From the NCBI GenBank assembly GCA_014190095.1, contig BJFW01000013.1, positions 1 to 34,067 of the forward strand: a stretch of DNA of 34,067 bases, given 5' to 3'. The position numbers and the translations under genes were made by a program. Position 1 is the stretch's first letter; every line of letters begins with the position of its first letter. This document shows, in pieces, positions 10,700-21,617 of the stretch. This DNA comes from Actinomycetes bacterium. Lineage in GTDB: Bacteria > Actinomycetota > Acidimicrobiia > Acidimicrobiales > Ilumatobacteraceae. A model generated the notes under the pieces. The model saw only the letters and a list, made by a program, of their open reading frames with translations, was not told the origin of the DNA and searched no databases.

Positions 10700-11124
10700 C
10701 TATGTCAACCGGCCGACCTTCCCGTTCGGCGGGTAACGATGCTCGGTCCGATGCGCGCGAACGTGCATTGCATCTGCTGTATGAAGCCCATGCCAAGAGT
10801 GCATCAGGTGCATCAGTAGTCGAATCTCAAGTATTGGCTGTCGACGACTTAGTGCTTGAAATAGTTGCCGGTGTCGATGGTGTTACTACTAAAGCGGACG
10901 AGATCATTGCAGAAAACGCAATTGGTTGGACGCTGGCTCGCATGCCAGTTATTGACCTCATCGTGTTGCGCATAGCGATTTTTGAATTGATGTCACGTCC
11001 AGATGTGCCAACTGCGGTGATTTTGAATGAAGCAGTTGAACTTGCTAAGACTTTCTCAACAGATGAGTCGGGGCGTTTTGTGAACGGTATTTTGTCAACA
11101 ATTGCCAAAAAGGTTCGCCTATAA
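10696..11124 (+). CDS. nusB: Transcription antitermination factor NusB
   Basis: [16 protein letters not shown]..., [57 protein letters not shown]. Confidence 0.96.
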   Translation: MTMSTGRPSRSAGNDARSDARERALHLLYEAHAKSASGASVVESQVLAVDDLVLEIVAGVDGVTTKADEIIAENAIGWTLARMPVIDLIVLRIAIFELMSRPDVPTAVILNEAVELAKTFSTDESGRFVNGILSTIAKKVRL

Positions 11125-11153
11125 AAAGAAGTGTTTCTGCATCCACCTTCGGT

Positions 11154-12533
11154 GTGTGGTGCATGGTGGTGTTGTACGCGCTGTATTTTTCTATGCGCAC
11201 TGTAGGTGTGCATAACGGTCTAGGAACTTCGGCATATGACTTTGGTTTGTATGACCAGGGAATTTGGTTGATGTCTCGTGGTCATTCTCCATATGTGACT
11301 CTGATGGGCCGCAATCTTTTCGGTGACCATTCCTCGTTCATCCTGGTTCTCTTGATTCCGTTGTATTGGATCTTTTCTTCAACGTCGATCCTGTTTGTGG
11401 TCCAGTCGATCGTCGTGGCGATCGGCGCGCTTCCGGTGTATTGGTTTTCGCGACAGAGATTACGAAGCGAGCCACTTGCAGCAGTTATGGCTGGGGTGTA
11501 CTTGCTGCACCCATCAATTGGCTGGACGAACCTAGAAAATTTCCATCCAGATGCCGCGTTAGGAACCCTTGTTGCATTTGCAATTTGGGCTGCGTACGCG
11601 GGGAAGTGGCGTTGGTACTGGGTGGCCGTTGTGCTTGCGCTCTCGGTGAAGGAAGACGTTGCCTTTGTCTTGGCACCGCTTGGGCTGTGGGTGGCATTGA
11701 AGGCTGACAGGAAACGTGGTCTTCTCACCAGCCTGGCTTCGCTTGCAACCATGGCGCTGATGTTCCTTGTAGTGATGCGCAGCTTCACGGGAGTGGCATT
11801 TAGAAACTCTTGGCGCATTCCATTTGGTGGATTTGGTGGGTTGTTGAAAACTACGTTCACCCAGCCGACCAAACTGATTGCGTATTTGTGGAGCGAAGAT
11901 CGCCCCACATACGTATGGCAGATGCTTGCACCTGTTGGATTCGTATTCCTGTACGAACCGAGTCTTGTGCTTGTCGGCTCTGTCATGCTGGCATCAAACG
12001 TTGTCAGTACGTTTTGGTATCAGCACCAAATTCAATATCACTATTCCATCATCATTGTTCCGTGCATCGTGATGGGAACAGTGTGGGCGCTTGGCAAGTT
12101 TTCTCGTCCAGCTCGGAGGTGGGCGAGTGCATGCATTGTTGTGTCGTCGCTCGTGTGCGGCTATCTCTGGTCGCCAATGCCGCTTGCACGCACCACAACT
12201 ACTTCCTGGACATCGCAAATGCCACCAGTGGTTGCCGCTCGCGAATCCATCAGTCGTGTGCCAGATGATGCGGTAGTTGCTGCGTATCACTCACTCACTG
12301 CGCACATGGCGCGGCGAGTCACCATTTACTCATTCCCAAATCCATTTACACGGAACTTGTATGGACCAGACGTCTTTGCTGGTGGCGACCGACTACCTGG
12401 CGCAGATGAAGTTGAATACGTGATCCTGCCAGTGCGGCTGGACGACGAGGCCCAAAAGGTCTGGGATGTCGAGAAAGACCGATTTCGTGTCGTGGACGAG
12501 AATGCTTGGTGGGTGGTGTACAAACGCATCTAG
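11154..12533 (+). CDS. DUF2079-type polytopic membrane protein (GT-C-like fold suspected)
   Basis: Multiple hydrophobic segments; SAYDFGLYDQGIWLMSRGHSPYVTLMGRNLFGDHSSFILVLLIPLYWIF and LHPSIGWTNLENFHPDA are DUF2079-like. GTG 11154 is the only standard start available after the in-frame TGA at 11064. Confidence 0.8.
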   Translation: MWCMVVLYALYFSMRTVGVHNGLGTSAYDFGLYDQGIWLMSRGHSPYVTLMGRNLFGDHSSFILVLLIPLYWIFSSTSILFVVQSIVVAIGALPVYWFSRQRLRSEPLAAVMAGVYLLHPSIGWTNLENFHPDAALGTLVAFAIWAAYAGKWRWYWVAVVLALSVKEDVAFVLAPLGLWVALKADRKRGLLTSLASLATMALMFLVVMRSFTGVAFRNSWRIPFGGFGGLLKTTFTQPTKLIAYLWSEDRPTYVWQMLAPVGFVFLYEPSLVLVGSVMLASNVVSTFWYQHQIQYHYSIIIVPCIVMGTVWALGKFSRPARRWASACIVVSSLVCGYLWSPMPLARTTTTSWTSQMPPVVAARESISRVPDDAVVAAYHSLTAHMARRVTIYSFPNPFTRNLYGPDVFAGGDRLPGADEVEYVILPVRLDDEAQKVWDVEKDRFRVVDENAWWVVYKRI

Positions 12534-12546
12534 TTCGATGCCTGAA

Positions 12547-12574
12547 TTGCTCCTCCTCTTGTTACTGCTATGGT
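12547..12574 (+). promoter_or_regulatory. Candidate vegetative promoter for the pyr operon (-35 TTGCTC at 12547-12552, 16-nt spacer, -10 TATGGT at 12569-12574)
   Basis: Sequence match by eye and position: the predicted transcription start (about 12581) falls at the 5' edge of the PyrR-like hairpin. Confidence 0.45.
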
Positions 12575-12581
12575 GTGGTCG

Positions 12582-12612
12582 TCGTTAATTGAGCCCCGTG
12601 AGGTTCAAACGA
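12582..12612 (+). promoter_or_regulatory. PyrR-binding-type RNA hairpin in the pyrR leader
   Basis: Upper stem TTGAGCC(12589-12595)/GGTTCAA(12602-12608), 7 bp with one G-U; hexaloop CCGTGA (12596-12601) fits CNGNGA; internal bulge TAA (12586-12588); lower stem TCGT(12582-12585)/ACGA(12609-12612). Confidence 0.8.
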
Positions 12613-12621
12613 GAGGAATGG

Positions 12622-13164
12622 ATGAATCAGGTAACAAATCGCGCGTCAGGTAAGGCCGTCATGTCTGGCCCCGACGTCAGTAGAGCAATCAGTCGTATTG
12701 CTCACGAAATAGTCGAACGTAATCACGGTGCTCACAATGTTGTGCTTGTTGGCTTGCAACGCGGTGGAACGTGGATTGCAGACGTACTTGCAGAGCGAAT
12801 CGCACAGATTGAACCCAATCTCGTCGTTCCGAACGGATCGCTTGACGTTTCGATGCACCGCGACGACATTGGACTGCGCCCCATTGTTCCAGGGTCAATT
12901 AGCAACATTCCGTTTGATATCAATGGCGCAGTTGTCGTATTGGTCGACGATGTGTTGTACACCGGTCGCACCGTTCGCGCGGCACTTGAGGGGTTGAACA
13001 ATTTCGGTCGACCCCAAGCTGTACAACTTGCAGTGATTGTGGATCGAGGACATCGTGAACTGCCAATCCGACCCGATTTTGTAGGCAAAAATATTCCAAC
13101 TCAAACAACCGACGAAGTTGATGTTTCTGCAGACGGAGTGATGATTACGGCGGTGGGGTCGTGA
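12622..13164 (+). CDS. pyrR: Bifunctional pyr operon regulator / uracil phosphoribosyltransferase PyrR
   Basis: [62 protein letters not shown] loop. ATG 12622 with GAGAGGA upstream; tool start TTG 12589 lies in the hairpin. Confidence 0.95.
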   Translation: MNQVTNRASGKAVMSGPDVSRAISRIAHEIVERNHGAHNVVLVGLQRGGTWIADVLAERIAQIEPNLVVPNGSLDVSMHRDDIGLRPIVPGSISNIPFDINGAVVVLVDDVLYTGRTVRAALEGLNNFGRPQAVQLAVIVDRGHRELPIRPDFVGKNIPTQTTDEVDVSADGVMITAVGS

Positions 13165-14111
13165 AGCACTGTCGGTCAATTGAGGAACTTGGTAAAGAGG
13201 GTTTGCTCAGGTTGCTTGACAGCACCGATCAAATGGCCGAGATCAATCGTCGTCCCATACCCAAAGTCCCGGCATTGCGTGGCAAGACTGTGGTCAGTTT
13301 GTTCTTTGAGGATTCAACGCGTACCCGTTTGAGTTTTGAAACGGCGGCCAAGCGGTTGTCTGCAGAGACAATGACGTTCAGCGTTTCTACTAGCAGTGTG
13401 AACAAGGGTGAAAGCCTGCGTGACACCGTCGAAACCATTACCGACATGGGCGTGCATGCATTTGTCGTGCGCCACAAGTCCGCAGGAGTCCCATGGCAAA
13501 TTGCACAGTGGACAAATGCCTCAATCATTAATGCGGGCGATGGCGCTCATCAGCATCCAACGCAAGCACTTGTGGATTGCTACACAGTCCGTGAAGCTAT
13601 TGGTCGTCAATCCTTTGATGGGTTAAACGTCACCATCGTTGGCGACATTAAGCACAGCAGGGTTGCGCGCAGCAATATTGCTGCATTCACCATGCTTGGT
13701 GCGCGGGTCACGCTTGTTGCGCCGCCAACACTGATGCCTGCCCATACCGAGCAGTGGCCGGTTCGTGTATCGCACTCGTTGGACAAAGAGATTGCATCAA
13801 CCGATGTGTTGTACATGTTGCGCTTACAAAGCGAACGTATGGATCAAGGGCTTATTCCGAACCTGGGTGAATATGGAAACCGTTTCGGACTTACTGACGT
13901 GCGCGCGCAGAGGTTGCAATCATCAGCCGTAGTTATGCATCCCGGCCCAATGAACCGAGGTGTTGAAATGCATGTTGACCCTGCTGACCTGCCGAACTCA
14001 TTAATCCATAAGCAGGTCGCCAATGGAGTGTCTGTTCGGATGGCCGTGCTCTTTGATGTTCTTGCGCGAGGCGCTGAAGTGAATTCGTTGAAGGAAGAGG
14101 TTGTGGTATGA
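13161..14111 (+). CDS. pyrB: Aspartate carbamoyltransferase catalytic subunit
   Basis: [57 protein letters not shown]. Confidence 0.97.
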   Translation: MKHCRSIEELGKEGLLRLLDSTDQMAEINRRPIPKVPALRGKTVVSLFFEDSTRTRLSFETAAKRLSAETMTFSVSTSSVNKGESLRDTVETITDMGVHAFVVRHKSAGVPWQIAQWTNASIINAGDGAHQHPTQALVDCYTVREAIGRQSFDGLNVTIVGDIKHSRVARSNIAAFTMLGARVTLVAPPTLMPAHTEQWPVRVSHSLDKEIASTDVLYMLRLQSERMDQGLIPNLGEYGNRFGLTDVRAQRLQSSAVVMHPGPMNRGVEMHVDPADLPNSLIHKQVANGVSVRMAVLFDVLARGAEVNSLKEEVVV

Positions 14112-15391
14112 GCGTGATCGTTTCGGGAGCAACAGTGTTGACAGAGAGCGGCGAACAGCGTCTTGACGTACGTATCGATAATGGGGTGATCTCAGAGTTG
14201 TCCGTGTCTATTGCCTCATCTGGCGATGATGTCGTTTTGAGCGCGCAAGGATGCCACGTGTTGCCTGGGTTCGTCGATCTGCACACGCATTTGCGCGAAC
14301 CAGGCAAAGAAGATTCTGAAACTATTGAAACAGGAAGTCGCGCTGGTGCGAAGGGTGGGTACACCGCACTTGTTGCGATGCCGAATACCACTCCTGCACA
14401 GGACTCCGTTCCCATCATTGAATTCGTACGCGCGCAGGGGCGTCGAGCCGGATTAGTTGAAGTGGTTCCCAGTGGTTGCATCACCGTTGGTCGAGCGGGT
14501 GTTGCACTTGCACCGATGGCCGACTTAGCCCGCAACGGAGTGAAGATTTTCACTGATGACGGTTCAGGAGTGCAAGACCCAGCCATCATGCGTCGCGCAA
14601 TGGAGTACTCACTCGAATTGGGAATCACGCTTGCCCAACATTGTGAGGTGTCTGCGCTCACCGCTGGGGCAGTGATGAATGAATGTTCATGTTCGAGTGA
14701 AATGGGTGTTCCGGGTTGGCCAGCACTCGCTGAAGAACTCATGGTGCATCGCGATATTGAACTTGCGAAACTCACCGGTGCGAGTATTCACTTCTTGCAT
14801 CTGTCGACCGCAGGGAGTGTGCACTTGGTACGCGAAGCCAAGAAGGCAGGACTACCAATCACGGCGGAAGTCACGCCTCATCATCTTTCGCTCACGGAAG
14901 AACTTCTGAGATCTTTCGACTCCACGTTTAAGGTGAACCCGCCTCTGCGTTCGGCTGCAGACATCGAAGCCCTAAAAGAAGGTCTACTGGACGGCACAAT
15001 TGATGCCGTTGCTACTGATCATGCTCCTCATGTGAAGCGCGATAAGGAATTGCCGCTAGATCAAGCGCCACCAGGAATGCTCGGGCTTGAAACCGCACTT
15101 GGCGTTGTGCTTTCCACAGTGCCAATGTCGGCTACTCAGATAGCCACCGTGATGTCCACCAATCCGGCACGAATTGCAGGCTTGTCAGAACGTCACGGAA
15201 TGCTTGCGGCGGTCGGCAGACCTGCCAACCTGTGTGTCGTGGATCTGGATGCGCAATGGAGTGTTGACCCACAGCAGTTGGCGAGCAAGAGTACGAATAC
15301 TCCCTTTGTAGGACGCACGCTTCGGGGCAAAGTAAGACACACGATTTTTGAAGGATTTGTAGTGGTGAACGAAGGTGTGGCGCAGCGATGA
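14108..15391 (+). CDS. pyrC: Dihydroorotase
   Basis: VLPGFVDLHTHLREPGKEDSETIETGSRAGAKGGYTALVAMPNT, ATDHAPH. Confidence 0.96.
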   Translation: MSVIVSGATVLTESGEQRLDVRIDNGVISELSVSIASSGDDVVLSAQGCHVLPGFVDLHTHLREPGKEDSETIETGSRAGAKGGYTALVAMPNTTPAQDSVPIIEFVRAQGRRAGLVEVVPSGCITVGRAGVALAPMADLARNGVKIFTDDGSGVQDPAIMRRAMEYSLELGITLAQHCEVSALTAGAVMNECSCSSEMGVPGWPALAEELMVHRDIELAKLTGASIHFLHLSTAGSVHLVREAKKAGLPITAEVTPHHLSLTEELLRSFDSTFKVNPPLRSAADIEALKEGLLDGTIDAVATDHAPHVKRDKELPLDQAPPGMLGLETALGVVLSTVPMSATQIATVMSTNPARIAGLSERHGMLAAVGRPANLCVVDLDAQWSVDPQQLASKSTNTPFVGRTLRGKVRHTIFEGFVVVNEGVAQR

Positions 15392-16470
15392 GCATTCGTG
15401 AGGGTCAATTGGTGCTGCGTGACGGTTCGGTGTTTGAAGGAGAGCTCATCGGTGCGGTGAGTGCTGGTGCAGTGTCAAGTGGTGAAGTGGTGTTCCACAC
15501 TGGTCTCACTGGCTACCAAGAAGTTATTTCCGATCCCTCATATGCAGGTCAGATCATTACCTTCACTACGCCACACATTGGCAATTACGGAACGACGTCA
15601 CGTGACAATGAGGCGACGAAGGTGCATGCTCGCGGAGTCATTGTTCGCGAAGAAGCCCGTCGAGAAAGTAATTGGCGAAGCGATCTCTCATTGGATTCGT
15701 ATTTGATGCAAATGGGTGTGAGTGGAATCGCAGGTATAGATACACGTCGCCTAACGCGCATTTTGCGGGACACGGGCGCAATGCCTGGCGCATTCGGTTC
15801 AGCAGATCACGCAACGCTGTTGGCAGCTGCAGGAAGCGAGGCGGGCACTGCGGGGGTGCAGTTGGTTGAACAGGTGACAACGAAGTCTGCTTATGTTGTT
15901 GGTTCTGGTCATTACAAAGTGGTTGCGTATGACTTTGGAATCAAATCAACGATTCTTCGCTGCCTCAGCGACATCGCCACGGTAACTGTGGTTCCAGCCT
16001 CAACAAGCGCAGATGAAGTGCGCGCACTGGCTCCGCATGGCGTGTTTCTCTCTAATGGACCAGGAGACCCTGAGGCAGTTGTCGGAGCTCCTGAACATAT
16101 TCGTTCGCTAGTCGATGGAGGAATGCCAGTGTTCGGCATTTGCCTAGGGCATCAGCTGCTAACACTTGCGCTCGGAGGAACCACATTCAAACTTCCATTC
16201 GGGCATCACGGTGCAAATCATCCTGTTCGTAATCTGCGCACGGGCAGTGTGGAAATCACTAGCCAAAACCACAACTTCTGTGTTGATGCAGATTCATTAA
16301 GTGGAATTGCCGACATTACGCACACCAACTTGAATGACCTCACCAATGAAGGCATGTCAGTGCGTGATGCGCGCGCATTCAGTGTGCAGTATCACCCAGA
16401 AGCAGGACCAGGGCCGCATGATTCCCGTTATCTCTTTAATGAGTTTCGCCAGCTGATGGAGGCGAAATAA
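15388..16470 (+). CDS. carA: Carbamoyl-phosphate synthase small subunit
   Basis: [69 protein letters not shown]. Confidence 0.97.
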   Translation: MSIREGQLVLRDGSVFEGELIGAVSAGAVSSGEVVFHTGLTGYQEVISDPSYAGQIITFTTPHIGNYGTTSRDNEATKVHARGVIVREEARRESNWRSDLSLDSYLMQMGVSGIAGIDTRRLTRILRDTGAMPGAFGSADHATLLAAAGSEAGTAGVQLVEQVTTKSAYVVGSGHYKVVAYDFGIKSTILRCLSDIATVTVVPASTSADEVRALAPHGVFLSNGPGDPEAVVGAPEHIRSLVDGGMPVFGICLGHQLLTLALGGTTFKLPFGHHGANHPVRNLRTGSVEITSQNHNFCVDADSLSGIADITHTNLNDLTNEGMSVRDARAFSVQYHPEAGPGPHDSRYLFNEFRQLMEAK

Positions 16471-19400
16471 TGCCACGGCGTACTGATCTGAAATCCATTT
16501 TGATTATCGGTTCTGGCCCAATCGTTATTGGTCAAGCATGCGAATTTGATTATTCAGGAACACAAGCGTGTCGCGTATTGAAGGAAGAGGGTTACCGAGT
16601 CATTTTGGCGAACTCCAATCCTGCAACCATCATGACCGACCCCGACTTTGCTGATCGCACCTACATCGAACCGCTCACACCAGAAGTTCTAGAGGCAATC
16701 ATCGATCGTGAGAAACCTGATGCTGTGTTGCCAACTCTCGGAGGTCAAACTGCGTTGAATCTGGCAATGGCGCTATTCGAAAAAGGTGTTGTTGGAGTGC
16801 CGGGCAAACCAGAACTCATTGGCGCAAACGCTGAAGCGATTGCGACAGCTGAAGATCGCGAGAAATTCAAAATTGCCATGCTTGAAATTGGACTCAAGGT
16901 TCCGCAAAGCGGAGTTGCTCGCAGCCTGGACGAAGCGGAAGTGGTGCGAAAAGAAATTGGTCTGCCACTTATCGTTCGCCCTGCATACATTCTTGGTGGA
17001 AGAGGTATGGGAATTGCGCACACGCCTGAAGAATTCCGTCTGGTAGTGGCAACTGGAATTTCTGCAAGCCCAATTGGCGAGGTACTCATTGAGAAATCAA
17101 TCGCTGGTTGGAAAGAATACGAACTTGAAGTGATGCGCGATCGCGCAGACAACTGCGTCATCATTTGCTCCATCGAAAACGTTGACCCTATGGGTGTGCA
17201 CACAGGTGACTCCATCACCGTTGCGCCTGCCATGACGCTGTCCGATGTGGAGTATCAGGAAATGCGTGACGCGGCATTTGCATGCATCCGACGTGTCGGA
17301 GTGGAAACGGGTGGATCAAATGTTCAGTTCGCAGTGAATCCAGAAAGTGGCGAACAATTTGTTATCGAGATGAACCCGCGCGTGTCTAGATCTTCGGCCT
17401 TGGCTTCAAAAGCAACAGGATTTCCAATTGCAAAGATTGCGGCAAAACTTGCTGTCGGTTACACGCTGGATGAAATATCAAATGACATCACCAAGAAAAC
17501 GCCAGCAAGTTTCGAACCAACCATTGACTACGTGGTCACCAAGATTCCTCGTTGGGCGTTTGAAAAATTCCCGGGAACGAGTGGCATCCTTGGCACACAA
17601 ATGCAGAGCGTCGGCGAGGCGATGGCCATCGGACGTACCTTCACGGAAAGCCTGCAGAAGGCATTGCGTTCGCTGGAAAACGGGCGCATGGGTCTGAACT
17701 GCGATCCCGCCGAACTGAACTATCGCTCAATGAGCGACGAGGCGGTGCTTGCCGCAACTGGTGTTCCTACGCCAGATCGACTGTTCCTAGTAGGCGAAGC
17801 CATATTTCGTGGAATCAGCCTCGAACGTATTTACGAAACATGCAAGATTGATCACTGGTTCCTCGATCAAATGTTGATGATCGTGGAGGAACGTCGTGTG
17901 CTCAGCAGCACCACGATGTCTGCACTGACTGTTCGTCAGTGGCGTCGAGCAAAGCGCCTTGGATTCTCAGATGCTCAACTTGCATTCATTTGGTCGGTTG
18001 CTGAAAACGATGTGCGATTGGCTCGCATTGCGGCAGGAGTGATTCCGACATATAAAGCTGTTGACACCTGCAGTGCCGAGTTTGCCGCGCAAACTCCGTA
18101 TCACTATTCAACATACGAAGATGAAAATGAAGTTCGGCCTTCTGCGAAACAACGTGTCATCATCTTGGGAAGTGGTCCGAACCGCATTGGTCAAGGAATT
18201 GAATTCGACTACTGCTGTGTGCACGCAAGTTTTGCGCTGCGCGATGCCGGTTTTGAAACGGTCATGATCAATTGCAATCCGGAGACTGTGTCAACTGACT
18301 ACGACACTTCAGATCGCTTGTACTTCGAACCGCTTACCCGGGAAGATGTGATGAACGTCATCCAAGCGGAAATCAATGCCTCTACAACGCCACCACGAGT
18401 AATCGTGAGTCTTGGCGGGCAGACGCCGTTGAAGTTGGCCAACTACATACCTGCCGAACTAATTGCGGGAACATCGCCTGCGTCCATCGACCTTGCAGAA
18501 GATCGCAAGAAGTGGAGTGCATTGTGCGAGGAACTGAAAATTTCGCAACCACCTGGCGGTACCGCACTCACCTTTGACGAAGCAAAAATAATTGCCTCAC
18601 GCATTGGTTATCCAGTATTGGTGCGTCCTAGTTATGTACTTGGTGGAAGAGCCATGCAAATTGTCCACGATGAAGCACACCTGCAACGTGCAATGAATGA
18701 ACTTGCCGCTGCCGGAAGTCTCGGCAGAGAGGGTGGATTGTCTGCAGAACGCCCAGTGCTGATCGATCGATTCCTAGATGACGCAACCGAAATAGATGTT
18801 GATGCAATTCGAGACGCCAGTGGGGAAGTGTTGATTGGTGGCGTTATGGAACACGTTGAAGAAGCCGGTGTGCACTCAGGTGACTCCGCTTGCGCTATCC
18901 CTCCTCCAACGCTTGAACCGTGGGTGATCGAAGCCGTTGAGTCCTATACGCGAGTGATTGCTCACGCACTTGATGTGAAAGGTCTACTCAATGTGCAATT
19001 TGCTGTTGCTGGTTCAACGGTGTATGTCATCGAGGCGAACCCACGCGCCAGCCGCACGGTTCCTTTTGTTGCCAAGGCAACAGGTGTGCCGTTGGCGAAA
19101 GTTGCCAGTCGCGTCATGTTGGGAGCGACGCTTGCCGATTTGCGTACTGAAGGATTGCTGAAACCACCGACCAACTTCGGCCACGTGTCTGTTAAGGAAG
19201 CAGTACTTCCGTTCAATCGCTTTCCAGGAGTAGACACTGCACTCGGGCCAGAAATGCGTTCAACTGGTGAAGTGATGGGTATCGACAGCACTTTTGGTCG
19301 TGCATTTATTAAGGCTGAATCAGCGGCAGGTACCACATTGCCAACATCGGGCATGGTGTTCCTGTCACTCAATGACAAAGACAAACCGAGTGGACTGGTC

Positions 19401-19763
19401 GTTGCAAAGCGTCTGCGCGAACTCGGCTTGGGTATTGCGGCAACCTCTGGAACTGCCGACTATCTCGGGCGCTTCGGATATCCGGTTGACCGAGTGGTGG
19501 GTAAGGTTTCGGAGCAGTCGCAAGGAAGCATTGCCGATGATGCAGTGAATCTCATCGAACGTGGAGAGATTGAATTTGTCATTAATACGCCGCGAGGTCG
19601 CGGTGCACACTCTGACGGTGAGGCTATTCGTAAGGCTGCCAACATCTGGCGTGTTTCATCGGTAACCACCATCAACGCAGCGCTAGCAGCAGTGCAGGGT
19701 TTGGCCGAACAAAAGTTGGAGCCGCTCACCGTCAAGTCTCTGCAGGAGTATCACGGTAGATGA
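16470..19763 (+). CDS. carB: Carbamoyl-phosphate synthase large subunit
   Basis: [33 protein letters not shown], duplicated ATP-grasp halves, C-terminal MGS-like domain; TAATG overlap with carA. Confidence 0.98.
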   Translation: MPRRTDLKSILIIGSGPIVIGQACEFDYSGTQACRVLKEEGYRVILANSNPATIMTDPDFADRTYIEPLTPEVLEAIIDREKPDAVLPTLGGQTALNLAMALFEKGVVGVPGKPELIGANAEAIATAEDREKFKIAMLEIGLKVPQSGVARSLDEAEVVRKEIGLPLIVRPAYILGGRGMGIAHTPEEFRLVVATGISASPIGEVLIEKSIAGWKEYELEVMRDRADNCVIICSIENVDPMGVHTGDSITVAPAMTLSDVEYQEMRDAAFACIRRVGVETGGSNVQFAVNPESGEQFVIEMNPRVSRSSALASKATGFPIAKIAAKLAVGYTLDEISNDITKKTPASFEPTIDYVVTKIPRWAFEKFPGTSGILGTQMQSVGEAMAIGRTFTESLQKALRSLENGRMGLNCDPAELNYRSMSDEAVLAATGVPTPDRLFLVGEAIFRGISLERIYETCKIDHWFLDQMLMIVEERRVLSSTTMSALTVRQWRRAKRLGFSDAQLAFIWSVAENDVRLARIAAGVIPTYKAVDTCSAEFAAQTPYHYSTYEDENEVRPSAKQRVIILGSGPNRIGQGIEFDYCCVHASFALRDAGFETVMINCNPETVSTDYDTSDRLYFEPLTREDVMNVIQAEINASTTPPRVIVSLGGQTPLKLANYIPAELIAGTSPASIDLAEDRKKWSALCEELKISQPPGGTALTFDEAKIIASRIGYPVLVRPSYVLGGRAMQIVHDEAHLQRAMNELAAAGSLGREGGLSAERPVLIDRFLDDATEIDVDAIRDASGEVLIGGVMEHVEEAGVHSGDSACAIPPPTLEPWVIEAVESYTRVIAHALDVKGLLNVQFAVAGSTVYVIEANPRASRTVPFVAKATGVPLAKVASRVMLGATLADLRTEGLLKPPTNFGHVSVKEAVLPFNRFPGVDTALGPEMRSTGEVMGIDSTFGRAFIKAESAAGTTLPTSGMVFLSLNDKDKPSGLVVAKRLRELGLGIAATSGTADYLGRFGYPVDRVVGKVSEQSQGSIADDAVNLIERGEIEFVINTPRGRGAHSDGEAIRKAANIWRVSSVTTINAALAAVQGLAEQKLEPLTVKSLQEYHGR

Positions 19764-20728
19764 GTAAGTCATCGGGAGTTTCGAACAGCATGACTCGCGT
19801 TGGGTCGGTTGAACTGAAATCCCCCGTGATGAATGCTTCAGGAACGGCGGGTCATGGCACAGAGTTGCATCGCTATGTCGACTTGAGTTCTCTCGGTGCT
19901 TTCGTTGTTAAATCTCTCGCACCCTTTGAGTGGGCGGGTAATGCATCACCGCGATTGTCACCAACTACTGGAGGCATGTTGAATGCAGTCGGGCTGCAAG
20001 GTCCAGGCATCGAGTACTGGATCAATCACGACTTACCGAAACTGCTCGACGTAGGCGCAAGCATTGTGGTCAGTATTTGGGGTTTTGGTGTTGACGACTA
20101 CGCGCAGGCCGCACAGATGCTTCGGCCAGTTGCACAACATCTTTCGGCTCTCGAAATCAATTTGTCGTGTCCAAATACCAAGTCTGCAACTGACAGTGCT
20201 GCGCGACACGCAATTTTTGCTCACGAGCCGCAACTTGTGGAAGAAATAGTGAAGGCGTCGCAGATTGATGGAGTTCCAGCGTGGGCAAAACTGAGCCCAA
20301 ACACGCACCTCGTGATCGAAGGTGCTCGTGCCGCCCAACGTGGCGGAGCACAGGCAGTTACGTTGATCAATACGGCGCTCGGCATGTCCATGAATCCAAC
20401 AACAGGGTTGCCATCACTTGGCAATGGTGGTGGTGGACTATCGGGTCGTTCGGTTCATCCCATTGCCGTTCGAGCTGTTTATGAAGTGGCGGCCAATGTC
20501 CCAGGTCTGCCAATCGTTGGTGCAGGTGGGGTGACTAACGGGTGGGAAGCGATCGAACTCATGCTTGCAGGGGCAAGTGCTGTGCAAGTGGGCACCGCAT
20601 CGTTCGCCGAGCCACGTGCAATGTCGCGGATTCAGCGCGAAATGAATTCGTGGGCAATGCGACACGACGTCAACGAGTGGTCAGAAATCGTAGGTCTTGC
20701 ACACCGAGGCGGGATAAGCGCGCTCTGA
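19760..20728 (+). CDS. pyrD: Dihydroorotate dehydrogenase, class 1-type
   Basis: [25 protein letters not shown] (catalytic Cys as in class 1), [53 protein letters not shown]. Confidence 0.92.
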   Translation: MSKSSGVSNSMTRVGSVELKSPVMNASGTAGHGTELHRYVDLSSLGAFVVKSLAPFEWAGNASPRLSPTTGGMLNAVGLQGPGIEYWINHDLPKLLDVGASIVVSIWGFGVDDYAQAAQMLRPVAQHLSALEINLSCPNTKSATDSAARHAIFAHEPQLVEEIVKASQIDGVPAWAKLSPNTHLVIEGARAAQRGGAQAVTLINTALGMSMNPTTGLPSLGNGGGGLSGRSVHPIAVRAVYEVAANVPGLPIVGAGGVTNGWEAIELMLAGASAVQVGTASFAEPRAMSRIQREMNSWAMRHDVNEWSEIVGLAHRGGISAL

Positions 20729-20733
20729 GACGC

Positions 20734-20739
20734 TAAAAT
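20734..20739 (+). promoter_or_regulatory. Candidate -10 element (TAAAAT) 6 nt before the mihF ATG
   Basis: TAAAAT-CTTTCT-ATG; spacing compatible with a leaderless transcript. Confidence 0.5.
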
Positions 20740-20745
20740 CTTTCT

Positions 20746-21030
20746 ATGTCGCCCGCATTATTGACCGAATTGCGGCACGAGATTGCCAGTTTGTGTCGAC
20801 AGATTGCGTCAGGGCAAAGATCCTTTGTCAGTCTCATTTCGCTCAGCGAATCAAGTCGCACTGCCGCTGAATCGTATGTGTATGTGGTGAAAGCTTTGGA
20901 AGCAGAGCCGCGCATTGGCAAAGTACGTGCGCGACGCATCATGACCGACATCGGTATCGCAGAGCGTTGCAACATCGGTTCGCTCACCGCACATCAAGTT
21001 GAACAGTTAAAGGCAGCGTTGCATTCGTGA
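20746..21030 (+). CDS. mihF: Actinobacterial integration host factor (mIHF)
   Basis: KALEAEPRIGKVRARRIMTDIGIAERCNIGSLTAHQVEQL, mIHF core; position before gmk. Confidence 0.92.
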   Translation: MSPALLTELRHEIASLCRQIASGQRSFVSLISLSESSRTAAESYVYVVKALEAEPRIGKVRARRIMTDIGIAERCNIGSLTAHQVEQLKAALHS

Positions 21031-21581
21031 GTAAATCGCTCATCGTCGTGGTCTCTGGTCCGGGTGGAGTGGGTAAGAGCACTATTGTCGAAGAGCTCGT
21101 GAAGCGTGATGCGCATTTGTGGCTCAGCCGTTCGTGGACAACTCGCGAACAACGACCAGGCGAAGCGCCCGATGCATACAAGTTCGTAACTCGTGAACAG
21201 TTTCAACAGCGCATTGATGCACATGGTTTTCTGGAGTGGACAGAATTCATCGGCAATTTGTATGGGACTCCAAACCCGGAAGCGCCAGAGGGACGCGACA
21301 TTGTTCTCGAAATTGAAGTTGACGGTGCGCAGCAGGTAAAACAGCAGCACCCAGAGGCACTATTGCTGTTCGTTCTTCCGCCTTCGCGCGAGGAACAAAA
21401 GGCAAGATTGCACGGCCGTGGGGACGCCGACAACAAGGTGGAGCAGCGCCTGAAGAAGGCCGAAGAGGAAGAGCCAGTGGGCAAGGCCTTGGCAGATTTT
21501 GTGCTGATCAACGATGATCTCGCCCAAACCGTGAACGACATGCTGGACATCATCGCCAAGGAGCGGGTAAATCGCGCCTAG
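21027..21581 (+). CDS. gmk: Guanylate kinase
   Basis: VVVSGPGGVGKSTIVEELVKRD, LWLSRSWTTREQRPGEAPDAYKFVTREQF, LEIEVDGAQQV. Confidence 0.96.
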   Translation: MSKSLIVVVSGPGGVGKSTIVEELVKRDAHLWLSRSWTTREQRPGEAPDAYKFVTREQFQQRIDAHGFLEWTEFIGNLYGTPNPEAPEGRDIVLEIEVDGAQQVKQQHPEALLLFVLPPSREEQKARLHGRGDADNKVEQRLKKAEEEEPVGKALADFVLINDDLAQTVNDMLDIIAKERVNRA

Positions 21582-21617
21582 AAGGGTAGAATTACTGCCC
21601 TAGCGAAAGGACCCCCT

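Noticed and set aside
11282-11986. 234-aa minus-strand ORF antisense to the DUF2079 gene
   Set aside because: Sense strand has coherent transmembrane segments; the antisense translation has no recognisable family features.
12618-12653. 11-codon ORF at ATG 12618 ([11 protein letters not shown]) overlapping the pyrR start
   Set aside because: SD is too close to this ATG; ATG 12622 gives the PyrR frame. Most likely incidental.
13933-14775. 280-aa minus-strand ORF antisense to pyrB end/pyrC
   Set aside because: Ser/Thr/Pro/Arg-rich shadow ORF opposite confidently coding pyrC; no recognisable domain. Typical artefact of codon bias on the sense strand.
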